Below, one piece after another: positions 44,059 to 57,955 of a stretch of DNA of 64,000 bases. The translations under genes were made by a program, and so were the position numbers. Location: positions 1-64,000 of the forward strand of contig BCJJ01000016.1 in the NCBI GenBank assembly GCA_039545355.1, in the 5' to 3' direction. The stretch is from Trichosporon coremiiforme (lineage: Eukaryota; Basidiomycota; Tremellomycetes; Trichosporonales; Trichosporonaceae). A model generated the notes under the pieces. That model saw only the letters and a list, made by a program, of their open reading frames with translations, was not told where the DNA came from and searched no databases. How positions within the stretch are numbered: position 1 is the first letter of the stretch; the number at the start of each line of letters is the position of its first letter.

Positions 44059-47000
44059 CCTCGTATGTGCGCCATAACAATGCCAGTGTCTTGAACTCGC
44101 ACCGAACGAACTTTTACCAGTGAATTGTTCATGCTCACTGACAGGGAGGTGTGATCAGCCAGAAGAAACTGGGTTGCAACCTCAGGAGCGATCAGGAACG
44201 AGGCACGAGGCACGAGGCACAACAACCAGTCCTCTGTTCGCAGTTGACTTTTCGCAGGTAGGTCAGCTGAATTTTCAAGGTTTCGCTCAGCGTACAGCTC
44301 TCTGGCGCTTTCGCAGGCAAGCGCGAATGATTTTGCTCATCTTATCGGTGCCGGTCGCCGAGTAGGTGGGGCGCCTCGCACAAGCTGCACCCAGATAAGC
44401 TCCGAAACGTATCTGCCTCATCTGTAGTAGGCGTCGACGCCAACATCTCAGTGACCACCGTTTCTGCGTTCGAAACCTTTCAAACAGAGAAGTCATGCTA
44501 ATGCAGCAACTCACCTGTGCAATTTTCAGCGGTCTCCGGCACCTCCGGGCCGTGTTAACCGACGACCTGACCCGGTCCGAGGCACTGGTGAGTATTGGCG
44601 GATCTTGGCCATCCTGTCCGCCTTCTTTCATACGGCACGGCACCGCGTTCCTGTGCCAGCTTGCGTGCCCGCATGCCCGCCCACATCCCTCAAAAATCAA
44701 TTGCACGGCCCGGCGGTGATTACAACATGCAAATGGCGACCGGTTGCCGCATAATGCACCGCTCAATGAACCGCGCGCGATGCACAACAGCACATCAAAA
44801 TCGCATCCGGCAGCAACAAACCCTGCATAACTGGTTCCTAGAGATCTTGGGAGCCGATATGGCGCACCGCAGGGAGTGCCGGGCCAGGATCAGTGTGAAG
44901 CTTGCAATTCAAAGCGGCGTGGAACCCGTCCTCATCCGTCCTCCTGGGCTGTCCGTTCCCATGACTTCTCTTTCGCTGAAGTACTGCCTGATCTGATCTG
45001 AGAAGTTGGAAGCGACGTTCCACGCTGCACACGCTGGCACCGGCGGCCCGCCCAACCTTGTATCATAGTGAGCTGGCCCACCACGGCCATCTCAGCATCC
45101 CCGTTGACGAGGTCGGCAAATTCAGCGAAAGACACCCCCCATTCGCCTGCCAGCAAAGTGTCCGTCTCCTACTGCGTGCTCCGCCAGGGGTGGGCAGATT
45201 GGGGCCCTCCCTATGATAGGTACCTCGTCACATACCGTGCATCGGCGAATACATTGCTGCATCGGGAATGTGTCTGGGCTCAGCTCGCCGGGAGTCAGTA
45301 CGATACCGCGGCGCTTGACAAAAGATGCGGGAGCAGGTACGGTACATAGAGGTACACTCCTAATAAGCGATGCGCGTACGTACGTGCGCTTGAGCGCTTA
45401 GGTTCGCAAATGTGATACCAACGTACCACTACATACACTTCGTATGGGTACGTACAGCGGTGCTGCGAGGCCGAACCTACATCAGAGCATCGAGATAAGA
45501 CAGAAAACTGCAGAATACGGCGCCGAATAACTGCGACGCTGTGGTCACCGAAATTCGTGCAGGACTAGGATCAGCGCCAAGCAAACCTTCTCTTGTCCTG
45601 AACATTTCATCCCCGTCCTAGTGATCCTGTATATCCTGCTATCCTGTGTGCTGTGCTCGGCGACCTCGTTACTGCACAGTACGCGTCTGTCGCCGTGCCG
45701 ACGAGGGGAGAAGCCGTATCGGAGCCGACGTGCGTACTAACGGGCTGACACTTCTTCCTGACACAAGTTCATCAGTGTAAGAGTAGCTTTGTCGGCGTGC
45801 GCCGCGGCACGCAGCGGCACAGCGGCGCCGCAGTCGACGCCCTCGTGGAAGGCTAGGTAATGATAGAATGGCAAGCCACCGCCGAGCTTGTCACAGCCGG
45901 GTCCTAGATGCCCCGAGGCGTCGAAACTGTGTCGAACTCACAGGTGATTAAGCTCGCTGCGCCGCACCGCTAGCCCGCATCGCGGTGCCCGAAGCGCCAA
46001 CGGCGCTTAAGCAAGCCACGGCGGGCAGCCAGATGGTAAACAGTCTGTATTTCCATGCCACCCATGGCGCCCATGCCGCCCATGCCGCCCACGCCGAGCA
46101 CGGCACCTATGAGGGACGGAGCTCGCCGTCGATGAAGCTGGCACGAGACGAAAGCAAGACAAGGGGTTCGCATGATCGACGAATCGAGAAATCAGTCGCC
46201 AACCTGCAGCCTCGAGACGTGGAGCAACGGCTCCGAGACGAAGGACGGATGACGACGACAATGGCCAGATCAGCGACAGGTGTCTCAGATGTCTCAACCC
46301 GCGACGAAATCTGGGGATTGGGGCTGGGGCCGATCCTGAGGTCTCGCGAGTCTCGCAAGTCTCGCAAGTCTCAGTCTTGATGTGTTTTGAACTCATGTAT
46401 CTGAAGTTCTGGCCCGAGGTGGTTCGTTCCGGGGTCATGTTTCAATTCGGCGTCAGCGAGGAGGATCCGAGGTGCCGAGAAGTCGCCGACGCTAGTGCTC
46501 GACGGTCTTCGCACGCTCACGTGCAGCAAGCTCCGTATCTGCAGTCACATGCACGACAGTTTGCTTCTGATTGCGAGCGACGTGAGCGACGTGAGTAGCA
46601 GTGCCGTTACTGCCGTCGCAGCCGATGGAGATCGCAGTGTGACAAGGATAGGGCCGGACCGTGCGCTCGGTTCTCTGGACCCTCGGCGCCAGTCGTCACT
46701 CAGTCGCACCGGATACGCTGGGCCTGCAATCGCTCCACCCCGCACGACCACCACACACGCACTGGCCTGCTCAGCAATCCCTGGACACGTCTGGCGTGTC
46801 TTGGGTAGCTCTGGCTGAGTAGGAGTCTGATGGAGGCGTCCAGATTTCGAACTTCGGCCACGACGTACCCGTAGTTAAACCTCATTAGTCCAGGAAACCA
46901 AGCCCCAACCGAGTAGTCCACAAAAAGTGATAATGCTGGACGAGACATGTGGCAGTATCGTTCATTTGGTAACTCTATTGCGCCCGAGTCCAGACTACCG

Positions 47001-48100
47001 GTCATCCGGACTGTCACGGAGGCGCTTGCAGGCGCAGGTCCAGCGCATCGACACCCAGCCAGCGCCAGCGCGCCAGTTCCTGCTGGCTGTGTCCGTGACC
47101 TCGGCGCAGCAGGCGTCGTGGGCGCAGGCACAAGGTGATCGTTTGGTGTCTGGCCCGGACGCCCCCGCCCAAGACCGAAGTGACCGACATTCTGACCTGG
47201 GCGGAGTTGTCGGTCTCGTCCGGCTCGCGCTCCCGCCCGATCTTCCATGTTCACGCTGGAGGCCCAGTCGCCGAGATCTGTGGAGCTGATTCGGTGAATC
47301 GGCGAATGATGGCAGAACGCTGAGCATGCCGAGCGAAAGGATGCGACTAATGACGATATGCATGAATGCTGCGAAGCTTGTCGCTGCCTCTCGATTACGC
47401 TCTGCATGTGCCGTCCGGCTCGCTCAGACTGTGCCTGTCTCAGTGGCTGGACGTGGCTGGCACCGAAAAGCAAGAGGAAGATGCAGATGAAACCACCCAA
47501 AGCCTGAGTTCGGTACCGGCAGGGACGAGGACGCGCGAGGACGTGTGCAGAATATGCGGAAGGGACGAGGACGTGTTGAAAGGGTGTGCTCGCACCCGGC
47601 TTCAGTGGCCAGAACTAATCCTCTGTCTGGGTCGATCGCTTGCTCCCAAGGCGCTGGGACATTGCTCTGCCTTCCCGGTGCTCTGGTCCTCGATGCCGGG
47701 ACTCTGGGGGCGAGTGTTCCTGGCTGAAGTTGAGTGCCGGCCGTGTCTGCAACGTCTTCAGAAGTACGGAGGATGCTTCGAGTGGGTCCAAAGGTCATTG
47801 CTGGAGGTGCAGTGCATTTTGAGTCATCGCCGAAGTCCGCAGCGCCCTCTACAGGTCCGCGCTACGTGCTCGGACCTCCCACTCCACCGGCGCCAGCAAT
47901 CCAGATTGTCCCTGCCGCATGTGGAATGCACACAAAGTCGCCTGATGTCTGGCGGAAGGTTGGATGGACGGGGAAACCGCCACTCCCAGTAGCAACACGT
48001 CCGCGCGCATGTGGTCGTGTGGCTCTATCAAAGTCATGTTGACATTCGGTTGCGCAGACATATGTGATGGATGCGGTTGAAGTCTGAGATGCTCTGAGTG
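44059..48100. other. Gene-poor, lower-GC region, second part
   Basis: About 4 kb with nothing supported. Short tandem repeats are present: three copies of a 9-mer at about 44205-44221, 9-mers at about 46060-46098 and 46335-46375. ORFs at 46700-47500 (-) and 47366-47992 (+) overlap each other and show no recognisable motif. Confidence 0.4.
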
Positions 48101-51100
48101 CGGAAGCGGGTAGAACACACACCCCACAGACGTACATACAGTGTGCGTCGCCCTCACGCTCGGTTCCAGCGCAGTGGCGATGACCGCAGTGCCGATTCTG
48201 CATTCAGCACGGACACAGCACACCAGATCCTCTTGCCCCGCACCAAGATCACCCCTGGCAGGCTCTTCACTCCAGCGTGCCTCCATCTGTCGCAGGCTCT
48301 TACTCGCCCTCCTAACTGCAACATCGGGTTCGCTTCTGCCCCCCCTCGACCCCCCTCCAGGTGTTCCTCACAGTCAGACCTCCACCGAGTCAATCGTAAG
48401 ATAGATACAGTAGAGATAGGCAGCGCGGATACATCAAAGTGGTCACTCCGTGACAGAGGTGATCACTGTAAACAGATGCAGCTTCCATGGCCCCGTCGGA
48501 GGACTCTGATCGGCGCCCTTCCACAACAGCTAACACACACCCAGCATCATGATCTTCTGTGTCTTCTCCTCCTGTCTTGTTCTTCCGTTTTTCACCCTTC
48601 CTGTCCCGGCGACACCAGCAGCGTTGTACTCGGTCCCATACCACACACAGATTGTAGCGACTCTTCTTTCTATTCTTCACCGAACGACCGAACGACCCCC
48701 TAGGCAGACGCCACCACTCCGGCGCACACACCTCCTCGTCCCTACGGACTGCCGGCTCCTCGCGGCAAGCGCAACACTCAGACCAAGTGCCCCTACCTGG
48801 CCCCGGCCCAGGTATTGCGACCGGCGGCGACTGCACGAGACGGACCAAGGCTGACCGCTGACGGCTGACGGCTGGCGGGTGAGCAGGCGTGGCGACTATG
48901 TCGATGTCACGGCACCGAGCCCCTCACGTCTCTATCCGTGCAGTCTGTTCGCCCATACGTTCCACGCCTGCAACGCAGCAGCGCCGGCCCGCTACCGCTC
49001 GCCCTTCAGCCGTTGTCTTCTGGTCCCTGCCCCTCCTCGCACGAGTGCAAGGGCGAGTTAGTCACACCCTCGTCCCCTGCTCCACCTCTACTCTGCCCCG
49101 AGACCAGGTGCTGCGCCTGCGCCTGCGCCCTCTCGTCCAAGATCATCGCTGGAAGCCGATTCGCGGCCGTTTCTCCATCCCTCCACCTCACGCCCGGTGA
49201 TCTTTCCGTTTCTGTGACCCAGATCCTCCTGTCCCAGCTGTCCACTGTCTGCTGTCATCGACCAACTGTCTACTACCCCCGACTCGACTGCCTACTGTCC
49301 ACTGCCTCCGTCTGCGACCCGCCTCAGCCCACGACTTCGGTACGACCTGTGACGAGATCACGACTTCAACAAAGAAAAGTTTGCGTCGCACGAGGAGTTG
49401 GCCAGACGAACGCATCTCATCCTCTCGAGTAAGGCCGCACGGCTAACTGGCTGTGTGTGGGTGTGACTGAACTTTGCGTGTGTGTCGTGTGTCCAGGTGG
49501 TTGTGTTAGTGCGCTCGTGCGTGTGTTTGCCGCACCTCACCAACCCCCACCACCCCTGCTGTCTGGTCCCCTGACAGCCACCGTACACCTCGGCACACCA
49601 CTGTAACTCTGTGCGTCTTGGAGATAAAAGAAATCGAGGAAGCGCCGAACGAGATCCGGTCAGGTGCGAAGCCGCCAGACCACCAGACGGCCAGACCGCC
49701 AGACCGCCAGAGAAGAAGCGAAGAAGCCGACCTGACACCCGAACACCTGAGCGCACGAGCACCACACCCGCACGACCCCTCCGGTTCCTCCGCCAAACCG
49801 CTTGTCTGTGGACTTGTCTTCCCTGTCTCCTGCTAGCCCTACTCCCATCACTCCCCCTCTGCTTCGCCGGTGCAAAGTACAGACTGTGAGCGAGCACGTC
49901 CTCGCCCATCTCGCCCATCGCATCTCGCACGCTCACCCTCTCCGGTCCGAGTTCCATTCCGCGTCCCTTCGTTCGTTCCTCCTTCCCTCGACGCCATACA
50001 CACCGCACCACCACCCACACCCTCCGTCTAGAACACGCCTCGCACACCACACGACAAGCACACACCAGGCCCAAAGACTTGCTCCAAATCAGAACCCCCT
50101 TAGCCGGCGGCGTTCCGTCCCAGGGCTGGCAGGGCTGGCGAGTGTGCGTCCGTGTCTTCCGGAACAGCCAACACGCACGATACACGCGCTCCTGCGCTGT
50201 GTGCCGAGGCTGCACCGGGGCTTGCTTTGCGCTCGTGCTCGATCGGGTGTGGAGCGTGTGTGCGGTGTGTAGCCTGTTGGTCCGTGGTTTGTGTGTTGTT
50301 GCGAAAGCCAACGTGAGTTGGAGTGAAAGGTGATGAACAACATTTGTTGACGTTTGACACAGCTCTGGACGATCTCCACTTCAGCTTGACATCCCGTCAC
50401 CCGATCTGATTGACGCTCTCTGATACGTCACTCGAACCCCTCGGCCCTCGGCATCGGCGCAACGCGACAGTCGGACAGGGAGTAACTTCCGCAAATAGCA
50501 TAGGACATAAGCAGCATACCTCGACACGCATAAGCATTAAGCATAGGATTGTGAGTTAGTGTCGTGTGCCCCCCTCCGAGTGCTCCGAGAGTGTGTAAGC
50601 AGTGTGCACCTGGTTGGCTGGATGCTTGGGGTGGCTCTTGGTGGATTCCAGGCCTGGCTGGGCTGGGTGGTGTGTGTTTCAATGACGGGCGACGGCCCCG
50701 GGGAGTGAGGCCTCGTGCTCGTGTGCTTGCGGTGTGTGTGTGTGCTGCGGCCTGGGTGTATGCCGCGTGCCCCGCGCTCGCCACCCACACGCACACAAGG
50801 ACGCCCCTCAGCCATGCGTGCGCCATCGCTGGGCCGCGCCGTTTGCTTGCACGCTGCCGCTCTGCCTGTCCATCAGCCCGTCCCACCCACCTGCCATCTG
50901 CCTTCCCTCCGTCCCACTCTTATCTTGTCCTCCATCTCTTTCTCCATCCTCTTCATCCTCTCCATCTTGTTCTTTGTCACGACCTCTTCCACGACCATCC
51001 TTCTCCTCTTGCGTTCCGACACACCAACCCTCCACCCAACATCCTGTGAGCCATCCATCTCCCCTCTGAAACACCCACCTTGCAAGCCCGTTCCTCAGCC

Positions 51101-53878
51101 GTTCCTCGACCGCCTTCCTCTTTGTTCATCTGCTACGCCTCTGGCTACAACCACAACCACCGACGACTCGTCCAGGAATCCCAGGAATGAGAACTACGTC
51201 TCATCTTCCTGTGGCCGTATTGTCCACCCCTGTCCACCAACCAGTCGCCGGCCTCGACTGCGGCCAAGCCACCATCAATAAGCACCACGGGCGCAACTTC
51301 GCACTCGTGCTACGCGCGCACGCTCACCAATACCGCCGACAAACGCACGAGCTCTCGCCCTTCCCATCAGTCACCACCCGTGCCTTGCTCATCCTTGTCC
51401 GATTTTTCTTTCTTCCTCGTCCATCCACTGTCCACCCTTGTCCCTCACTGGTCCACTTCCATTCCCACCCGAACTCACCTCATATACCCCAGCCGTTGTG
51501 ATCGTCGCTCACTTTTTCCAGCGCTTCCTCATCGCCTGTCTCACGATTCCCCTAACGACCTTCCTCCCCTCAGACTTACCCTACCTCCATCGGTCTTCCT
51601 TCACCCTCCCCTCACGCCTTCCTCAACAGACAGCTCCGGCAGGTTAGTCACATAGTCAACGTCCAACGTCACAAGTCACAAGTCAGTCATTCGTTAACAC
51701 ACGTTCGCAGTCGTCCGTCTACATCCGTCCAACGTCCACCCAAATCTCTTGGCCCCAAGTAGATCACAGCTGAACGACTCTTCGAACGAACCTAACGGTG
51801 AGTGAAGAATGAGACGTTGCCGATCTTGTCAATATGCCGATCCGCGGGCCGTTCCCCATTTGATGTCGGACCGGTTGGGGCCGAAGCGTCTTCTGTCTTC
51901 CTCGGCAGTCATCGGTCTATCCCCTTGGTGCGCCTGGTTGCTGTGCTGTCGGTTGCCGTCTTGTTCATCTGTTGTTCGCACGACGGCCGGACCTCCGAGA
52001 ATGAATGCGAGGCTTTCGGCGACCGTCGATGCCGGATCGACTCAGCAGCTGCGAGGAGGTACCATTTATGACCACTTGAATGTGCTTGAGCGGTCACATA
52101 TGGGGCCATGACACAATGTTGATGGTATATGGTGGGCTTGAAGGCATGCCCGCGCCAGTAGCCTTGATGTTGTTATCTTGCTGAGGTGTGAACTGTACAC
52201 CGCTGCGGGAGCACATTCCGTGCCCCAATTGCCCTCCCTTGACAAGGTATCTTGGATGCAGCGAAAGCGAACGCAGGGTTCAGCAGTTCGCAGCTCCCTC
52301 CCTGCCTGAGGCAGGTGGTGTCCGAGGTGGACGCGTCGTGAATTCGACGACCAGCCCTCAGTTGTAGGGGTGCCAGGCGCGGCCTCGTGGATCGTGGAGC
52401 ATAACCTGACGCTAACAACCGCAGATTGCGCACGCCCGAGTCTGGTCGATTACGGCGAATTTGGCCGGCGCACGATCTTGTCGCCGCCGTCTTCGTCCAC
52501 CTGTGAGTGTGCTTAGCCCGGCTTAAGGCACCCTGTTCATCGCTCCCCCTCCTTCCTTCCTTCCTTCCATCCAGGTGACGGTCACCCTGGCCGGAGCCGG
52601 TGATCTATTATGGAGCAGGGTTAGTGCGACGCGTGTGGGGAATGTTCCTAGGTGCGAGCATCAAGGATCGAGGAACCACGGATTCTGCGAATTCTCTCTC
52701 ATCCACGACCAGAATTCTGCATTGCTCGCGCCAGTTTTCGTGATCAGTCGGAGTTTTCCAAACGAAAACTCGGTGCCGCCTGAACGAGTTTTCGAGAGTC
52801 TCGGTGGGAGTTTTCAGTTGCCGACTGTGAATTCTGGAAAACCTGCTTCCCTGGATTTCCCCGACCTTGATCCCTCGCACCCTGGGTACGTTCTCAGCGG
52901 TGTCAAGCAGGGCAGAGCAGAGGAAGTGGGCTTGCGTCATGTGTCGTCCAGGTCGCGGTGCCGGCAGCACCTGCGCTTGGCTGTGATGACCTCTGTCTGT
53001 GCATGCTGTCCTGGCCAAAACCCGACCCAGAACCCTGGGCTGCCGCACGACCACCGGGCGGGTCCAAGCCTCGCGGCACCACGGCACCACTCCCTGGCTC
53101 TCAGGCGTGACAGGCAGTTTCATCGCGCTAAGCCAGCCCTACCACCCACCCCCTATGGCGTTGTTGCGCTGCACCCCGCGTCCCCTGGACCACTGCGCAT
53201 CCTATTGCGAAACGGGTTCCCGCCCACAGCGGGCTGGTTCGCCCTGGTTCGCACCTCTGGCACCTCTGCCTTGCTGCTACCTGCCTTTAAATATACTCCA
53301 GCGCTCTTCTGTCCCCTCGTCCTCCCACACGTACGGCTCGTCCACTACTCCTCCTTGAAAGACCGTGCTTCGTGAACATCTTGCAGACAAGCCCAACTGC
53401 TCTTGACGCGACTCGAGCGTTTCCAACTCGCATGTCTTGCTCATAAGCTGCGCTCGTCTGCTGTTCATTAAGTCCACGGTCTCGACGACCCACGGCTCTT
53501 TCCCTCCCTTCCCCCTCCCCCTCCCTTCTCCTTCAACCCCCCACTCTTTCTCTGTCTTGTCTCTCTATCGACCGCGACCTGGCTCTTGTCCCAACTTCAT
53601 TCTCTACACCCTCTCTTTCTTACGTCTTGACGACAATCGGTCTTGCAATTGATTCGGCAACCTGTGCTTACGATTCCCATCAGCATCTTCCACCACCCCG
53701 CCCTCGTGACTCGAATTCGACAGACGCGTGAACATCTTGCACACTATCCGTCTTGTATCTTGTCACGCATCCCGCACCTAACCAACTCACGCTTGGTTTA
53801 GTGCTCTCACCACCCAAGGGCATCAGCAAGATCCACCATCTCACGTGAACATCGCCTCCTCCCTTCTCCCACACCGCC
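48101..53878 (+). promoter_or_regulatory. Very long pyrimidine-rich region upstream of the cyclin
   Basis: About 5.8 kb, mostly C/T-rich on the plus strand, with no supported gene. It includes a CCTT repeat at about 52549-52568 and an AGTTTTC-rich patch at 52730-52830. The last 500 bp (53370-53878) is strongly pyrimidine-rich and leads into the cyclin start. It probably contains a long promoter and 5' UTR; how much of it is regulatory is unknown. Confidence 0.4.
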
Positions 53879-55349
53879 ATGCCTCCCGCCCCTCCCGCCA
53901 AGTTCGCTCGCACCTCTATGGAGGGATGGAGCCGCAAGCGTTCGGTCTCGCCTAACGCTCGCGCCGCTCGTGTCTCTCCGTACAAGAAGAATCCAGCGCC
54001 TTCGTCGTCGTCATCATCATCATCATCTACGGCATCCTCGTCCACCGCCCCGTTGCAGTCCCACCTCGGGCTCGAGACCTTCGTGCCTCGCCGCTCGGAC
54101 GACGGTTACTACTACGAGGATGAGTATCGTGATGAGCACATTGCGTACCTTCTCAAGATGGAGGTGAGTGCCACTGATCGACATGGATCAAACACCCCGC
54201 GCATGGATGGGCTGACATCATCCGTAGAACGCGACGCTTCCCCAGCCGGAACTCATGGGAACCCAACCCGAGGTGCAGTGGCGTATGCGACCATACCTCA
54301 TCGACTTCCTAGTCGAGCTTCACAACCAGTGGCACCTCGAGTCGGAGTGCCTCTACCTCGCCATCAACATCGTCGACCGTTATGTGTCGCGACGTGTGGT
54401 CTTCAAGAAGCACTACCAGCTCGTTGGATGCGCTGCTCTGTGGATCGCCGCCAAGTTTGAGGACAGCAAGGACCGCGTTCCGCTGGTCCGCGAGTTCTAC
54501 GACATGTGCTGCAACTCATACGAGCCGTCCGCCTTCATCCAGATGGAGGGTCACATCCTGACCACCATCGGATGGGTCATTGGCCACCCGACGGCCGTGT
54601 CCTGGCTCCGTCTCCACCTCACGCACTCGAACTCGCAGCTGAACGAGCACCCCCGGGTAGCGGCTGCCGCTCGCTTCATCTGCGAGTTTGCGCTGTACCA
54701 GCAGGAGTTCATCGGCATCCGCCCGTCGATCCTTGCTTGGGGCTCGCTCACTCTCGCTCGCTTCATCTGCGGCAGGCAGCGCCGATCGGCACCTCATGAG
54801 CTCCTGGAGCCGTCAGAGCCTCAGGCGATCCGCATCGCTCAGGCCCTGGACCGCATTCTCCACGAGAACCTGGAGGGTATGTCTGACGTCCTCGTCAACA
54901 AGTATACGCGCGAGCGTTACCACATGTGCGCCGAGTTTGTCCGCGAGTTCTACCTGTCCGGCCGTCGGTATTCGTGCGCCGTCGACATCCGCCGTTCGCA
55001 GCCCCTGCTGCACGTCCCGTCGACGCCCGGTCTCTCGCCCCCGTCTTGGTCGTCTCGACGATCATCGGCTCTCACCAACAGCCCGGGAAGCCGAAGCTCG
55101 CACGACGCGTCTTCTGACTCGGGCGACGAGGGCAGCGTTCCCGTTACGCCGTCAAGTGAGCACCCGCTCACGTCGACCATGGACCGATACGTTGTCGCCG
55201 CCAAGGAGAACATTGCTCCGTCAGCAGTCAAGCTGTCGAAGCAGGTCCCCGCCGCGCCGCCGACGCCAACGTCCTACGAGCGTACCGGACCGCCAACGCA
55301 GCCCATCCCGGCTCCGTTACGCGCCGACGCCCGTCGCTCGCGCGACTGA
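53879..55349 (+). CDS. G1-type cyclin (Cln1-like)
   Basis: Cyclin partner of a Cdk1-type kinase, probably acting at G1/S and in morphogenesis. Two exons, 53879-54163 and 54228-55349 (64-nt intron), give 468 aa. A Ser/Pro-rich head with a nine-serine run (about 43-51) is followed by EHIAYLLKMEN and the cyclin box from about residue 75: MRPYLIDFLVELHNQWHL at 115-132, ECLYLAINIVDRYVSRR, LVGCAALWIAAKFEDSKDRV. The MRxxLxDW signature reads MRPYLIDFL. A second cyclin fold follows to about residue 330. The tail is Ser/Thr/Pro-rich (PEST-like) with many SP/TP sites and a KEN box at about 421-423, suggesting regulated degradation. It resembles the Cryptococcus Cln1 group. A B-type cyclin is less likely given the tail and divergent box. 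Confidence 0.85.
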
Positions 55350-57955
55350 TTCAACCCCCTCAAAAGCGTCGTTTCAGTGCGCACATACCCCTCCCACAGT
55401 ACCTCCGACACTCCTAGCAATTTCATCATACCACCTCAAGCATGTTCAATATTCAACCTCACAGCATTGCACTACCGCATTTCATGGAGTCGTCCCGAAA
55501 GCTCGCAATATGAACGCCAGCCTCCCTCGAGACGGTCTCTCGTCAATCCGTCAACTTATATTTGCCTCGCATACAAGCAGCAGCCGCCGTTTAACATGTA
55601 CACAAGAGCCTCCTCCGCAAATTTCTGGAACATTTTCTTTCCGTGTCTGTCCGACCTTCTTCTTTGATTGGTGTTGCGCACGGGGAATACCACAACCGTC
55701 GTCATTATAAAATTGAACCTCGCATTCGACTTCAACTACGGCCTTTCGCACCCCCGTTGGACGCGCCCACCCTACTCCACGGGCGGGCCCGGTTGACACA
55801 TTCACTCTCTCTTCGGGTCGCTTGTCGTCGGATGCGTTTTTCAGATAGAGATACCACCCTTGGCTTTTTTACTTTGGATGTATCATGCAGTTGAAAGAAG
55901 TTACCCAACCAGAGAAGCAGCAGCAACAGGATTAACAATGCCATTTGTGATTGAAGGCGCCAGCGGCGGCGCTGGTGGGGAAGTGGTTGGGGCGGCGGCT
56001 TTGTGGAGTCGCGGGACGCAGTGCAGTGCATCTGTCGGATGTTGGGACTGAGTAGTCACGGTGGTGCGCGGTGGCTACGGTGACGCATGGCGGCGTGGCT
56101 GCATGGCGTAGTTGAGCTGGGGACGCAAGAGGTCAAGAGTGGGTCGCGTCGTGCAAAAAGGTCAGGCGCGAAAGGCGATGCGGGCTGAGGGCATTGGACC
56201 AGAGGCCCAGGAGTTGACCAGGCAGTGATCAGGACAGACTCAGGGGCTGTGGGCGCGGTTGTTGCTTGCACCACCCATACTACCGTTGACGATGGTGCCT
56301 TAGGTGGGCAGGGCATGCTAGGCGGCTTAGGGAAGGTGCAGCAGGCCCATGCAGGGTTCGGTGAGCGATTGATGCGATTGTGTGCGCCACCGACGTACAT
56401 TGGATCCTGCATGGCTTGCAGCTTCCTGAGGTCCTGGCTTTCCGAACAAGTGTCGGTGATACCGCGTGTGATCCAGGCTGGGCAAGGCTGGCCATGGCTG
56501 GTCGTTTTCTCGCAGGACCACGGAAAGCACAGGGCCAACCCGGCGCCGGCCAAGGGCCAGCAAGGGTGAGCGATAATGAAGTGAATGCCATCAACTGGCA
56601 TGGCTGCTATGGCTGGGTGGCCAATGTATCGGCAGATTCATAAGGGTGGCGCAGACCACGGCGACTGGGACGGATAGTACGAATAACCCACACTGTGGGA
56701 GCGGCTGCGGCTACTCTATAGCCTAGGAGCATGCCAAATTCTGAATAGCAACGGCGGGCGCTCGGCGAGGCTGGCAAGCAGCCTATAGCAATCCACAGCT
56801 GACCACCAGCATACCAGTGGCCACACATGGGCGCCTGATTTTCTGTAGGAAGATCAAAAAGGTCATCAATGGGCTTATGGGCGGCGTGGCGTTTGGCTAT
56901 GAGATGTGAGATCGAGATCGGAATCGGGTTTCGATCTCTACGACAGCGGACCAGCGGACTGTGGACCGCTATGGGCCGAAACCGAATGCACGAATGCACA
57001 CGCTATGCGCCGATGCGCAGACGGAGAGGCTTGGCGGACAGCATGTGGTGCATAGCGCTGGTATTCAAGGACGGATCGACTCGTGAACGCGTGAACGAGT
57101 GAATAGACCATGGGCGACTGAGTAAAGGGACAAACGGACCGTAGTGGGTGGCTGTGGCGCGCGGCGAGCACGGCTGACCCGAGGTAGGCCAGGTAGGATG
57201 AGGGTAGGGGGGATGACTCAGTAGTCCGGCGTAAGGTGTAGGAGGGGGTGGATCGTGTGTGATTTTTAACTTGAGGTCGAGCTACGCGAGCTACACCCCT
57301 CCCCGACTCGTGTAAGGGTCCAAAGACGACGTGCCTGCTTTTACTTGCAGAGGTCACCGGTCTGGTCTTTCTGGTCACGGGTCGTCGCCGTCGCTATGCT
57401 GACACGCGCATGCCCGTGCTCTGGTGACTCTTGTCCCAGTCTGGAGCAAGCGACGCACATACGCAGGCCCAAAGCCCCCCTCTGCAGAGATGCCCAGGCA
57501 CGTTACTCAGGGCACGCCGCTCCCAGCGTCGCTTCCCCCAGGAACGGTCGTGCCTGATCCAAGGTGGAGCCGGAGTCCCGGATCGCTTGACCTGGATCCG
57601 CGGCGTACTTCATCCGCTACACCCGGGACAGGTCACGTGAAAAATGTCTCTGTGAGGCCACGAGAGAATCGTGCGTTTCTCACGCGTCGAGCCAAGACCT
57701 TTGGTCAGCGGGAGTATAATCGAAGAGCTGACTCACGCCGGTGGCGACACTCGGACTTCGCGCAGTCTCCGGCGTCTTCCAGCCGGTATTTGCCTCCGCT
57801 TTCGGCGCTCGAAGTCTGCCGACATGGCGTCCTTTGCTTCGGCGAGCTGAGCCGCGTCCCTGTCGAGAAAAGTACACACTCACACTCGCTGCCTCCCAGC
57901 TTCCATAACTCAGCAGCAGGTTTGTCTCCTCCTCATTGATTACTACTGACGAAAG
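55350..57955. other. Intergenic region between cyclin and YME1
   Basis: About 2.6 kb. The left part should be the cyclin 3' UTR and the last few hundred bases the YME1 promoter. The largest frame (56056-56601, minus) has shadow-like Pro/Ser/Cys-rich composition and no family motif, so I do not call it. Confidence 0.4.

Noticed and set aside
46700..47992. 266- and 208-codon frames in the gene-poor region
   Set aside because: They overlap on opposite strands, have low-complexity composition and carry no motif I recognise.
56056..56601. 181-codon minus-strand frame between cyclin and YME1
   Set aside because: Pro/Ser/Cys/Thr-rich with no ordered segments or family motif; overlaps other frames of equal quality.
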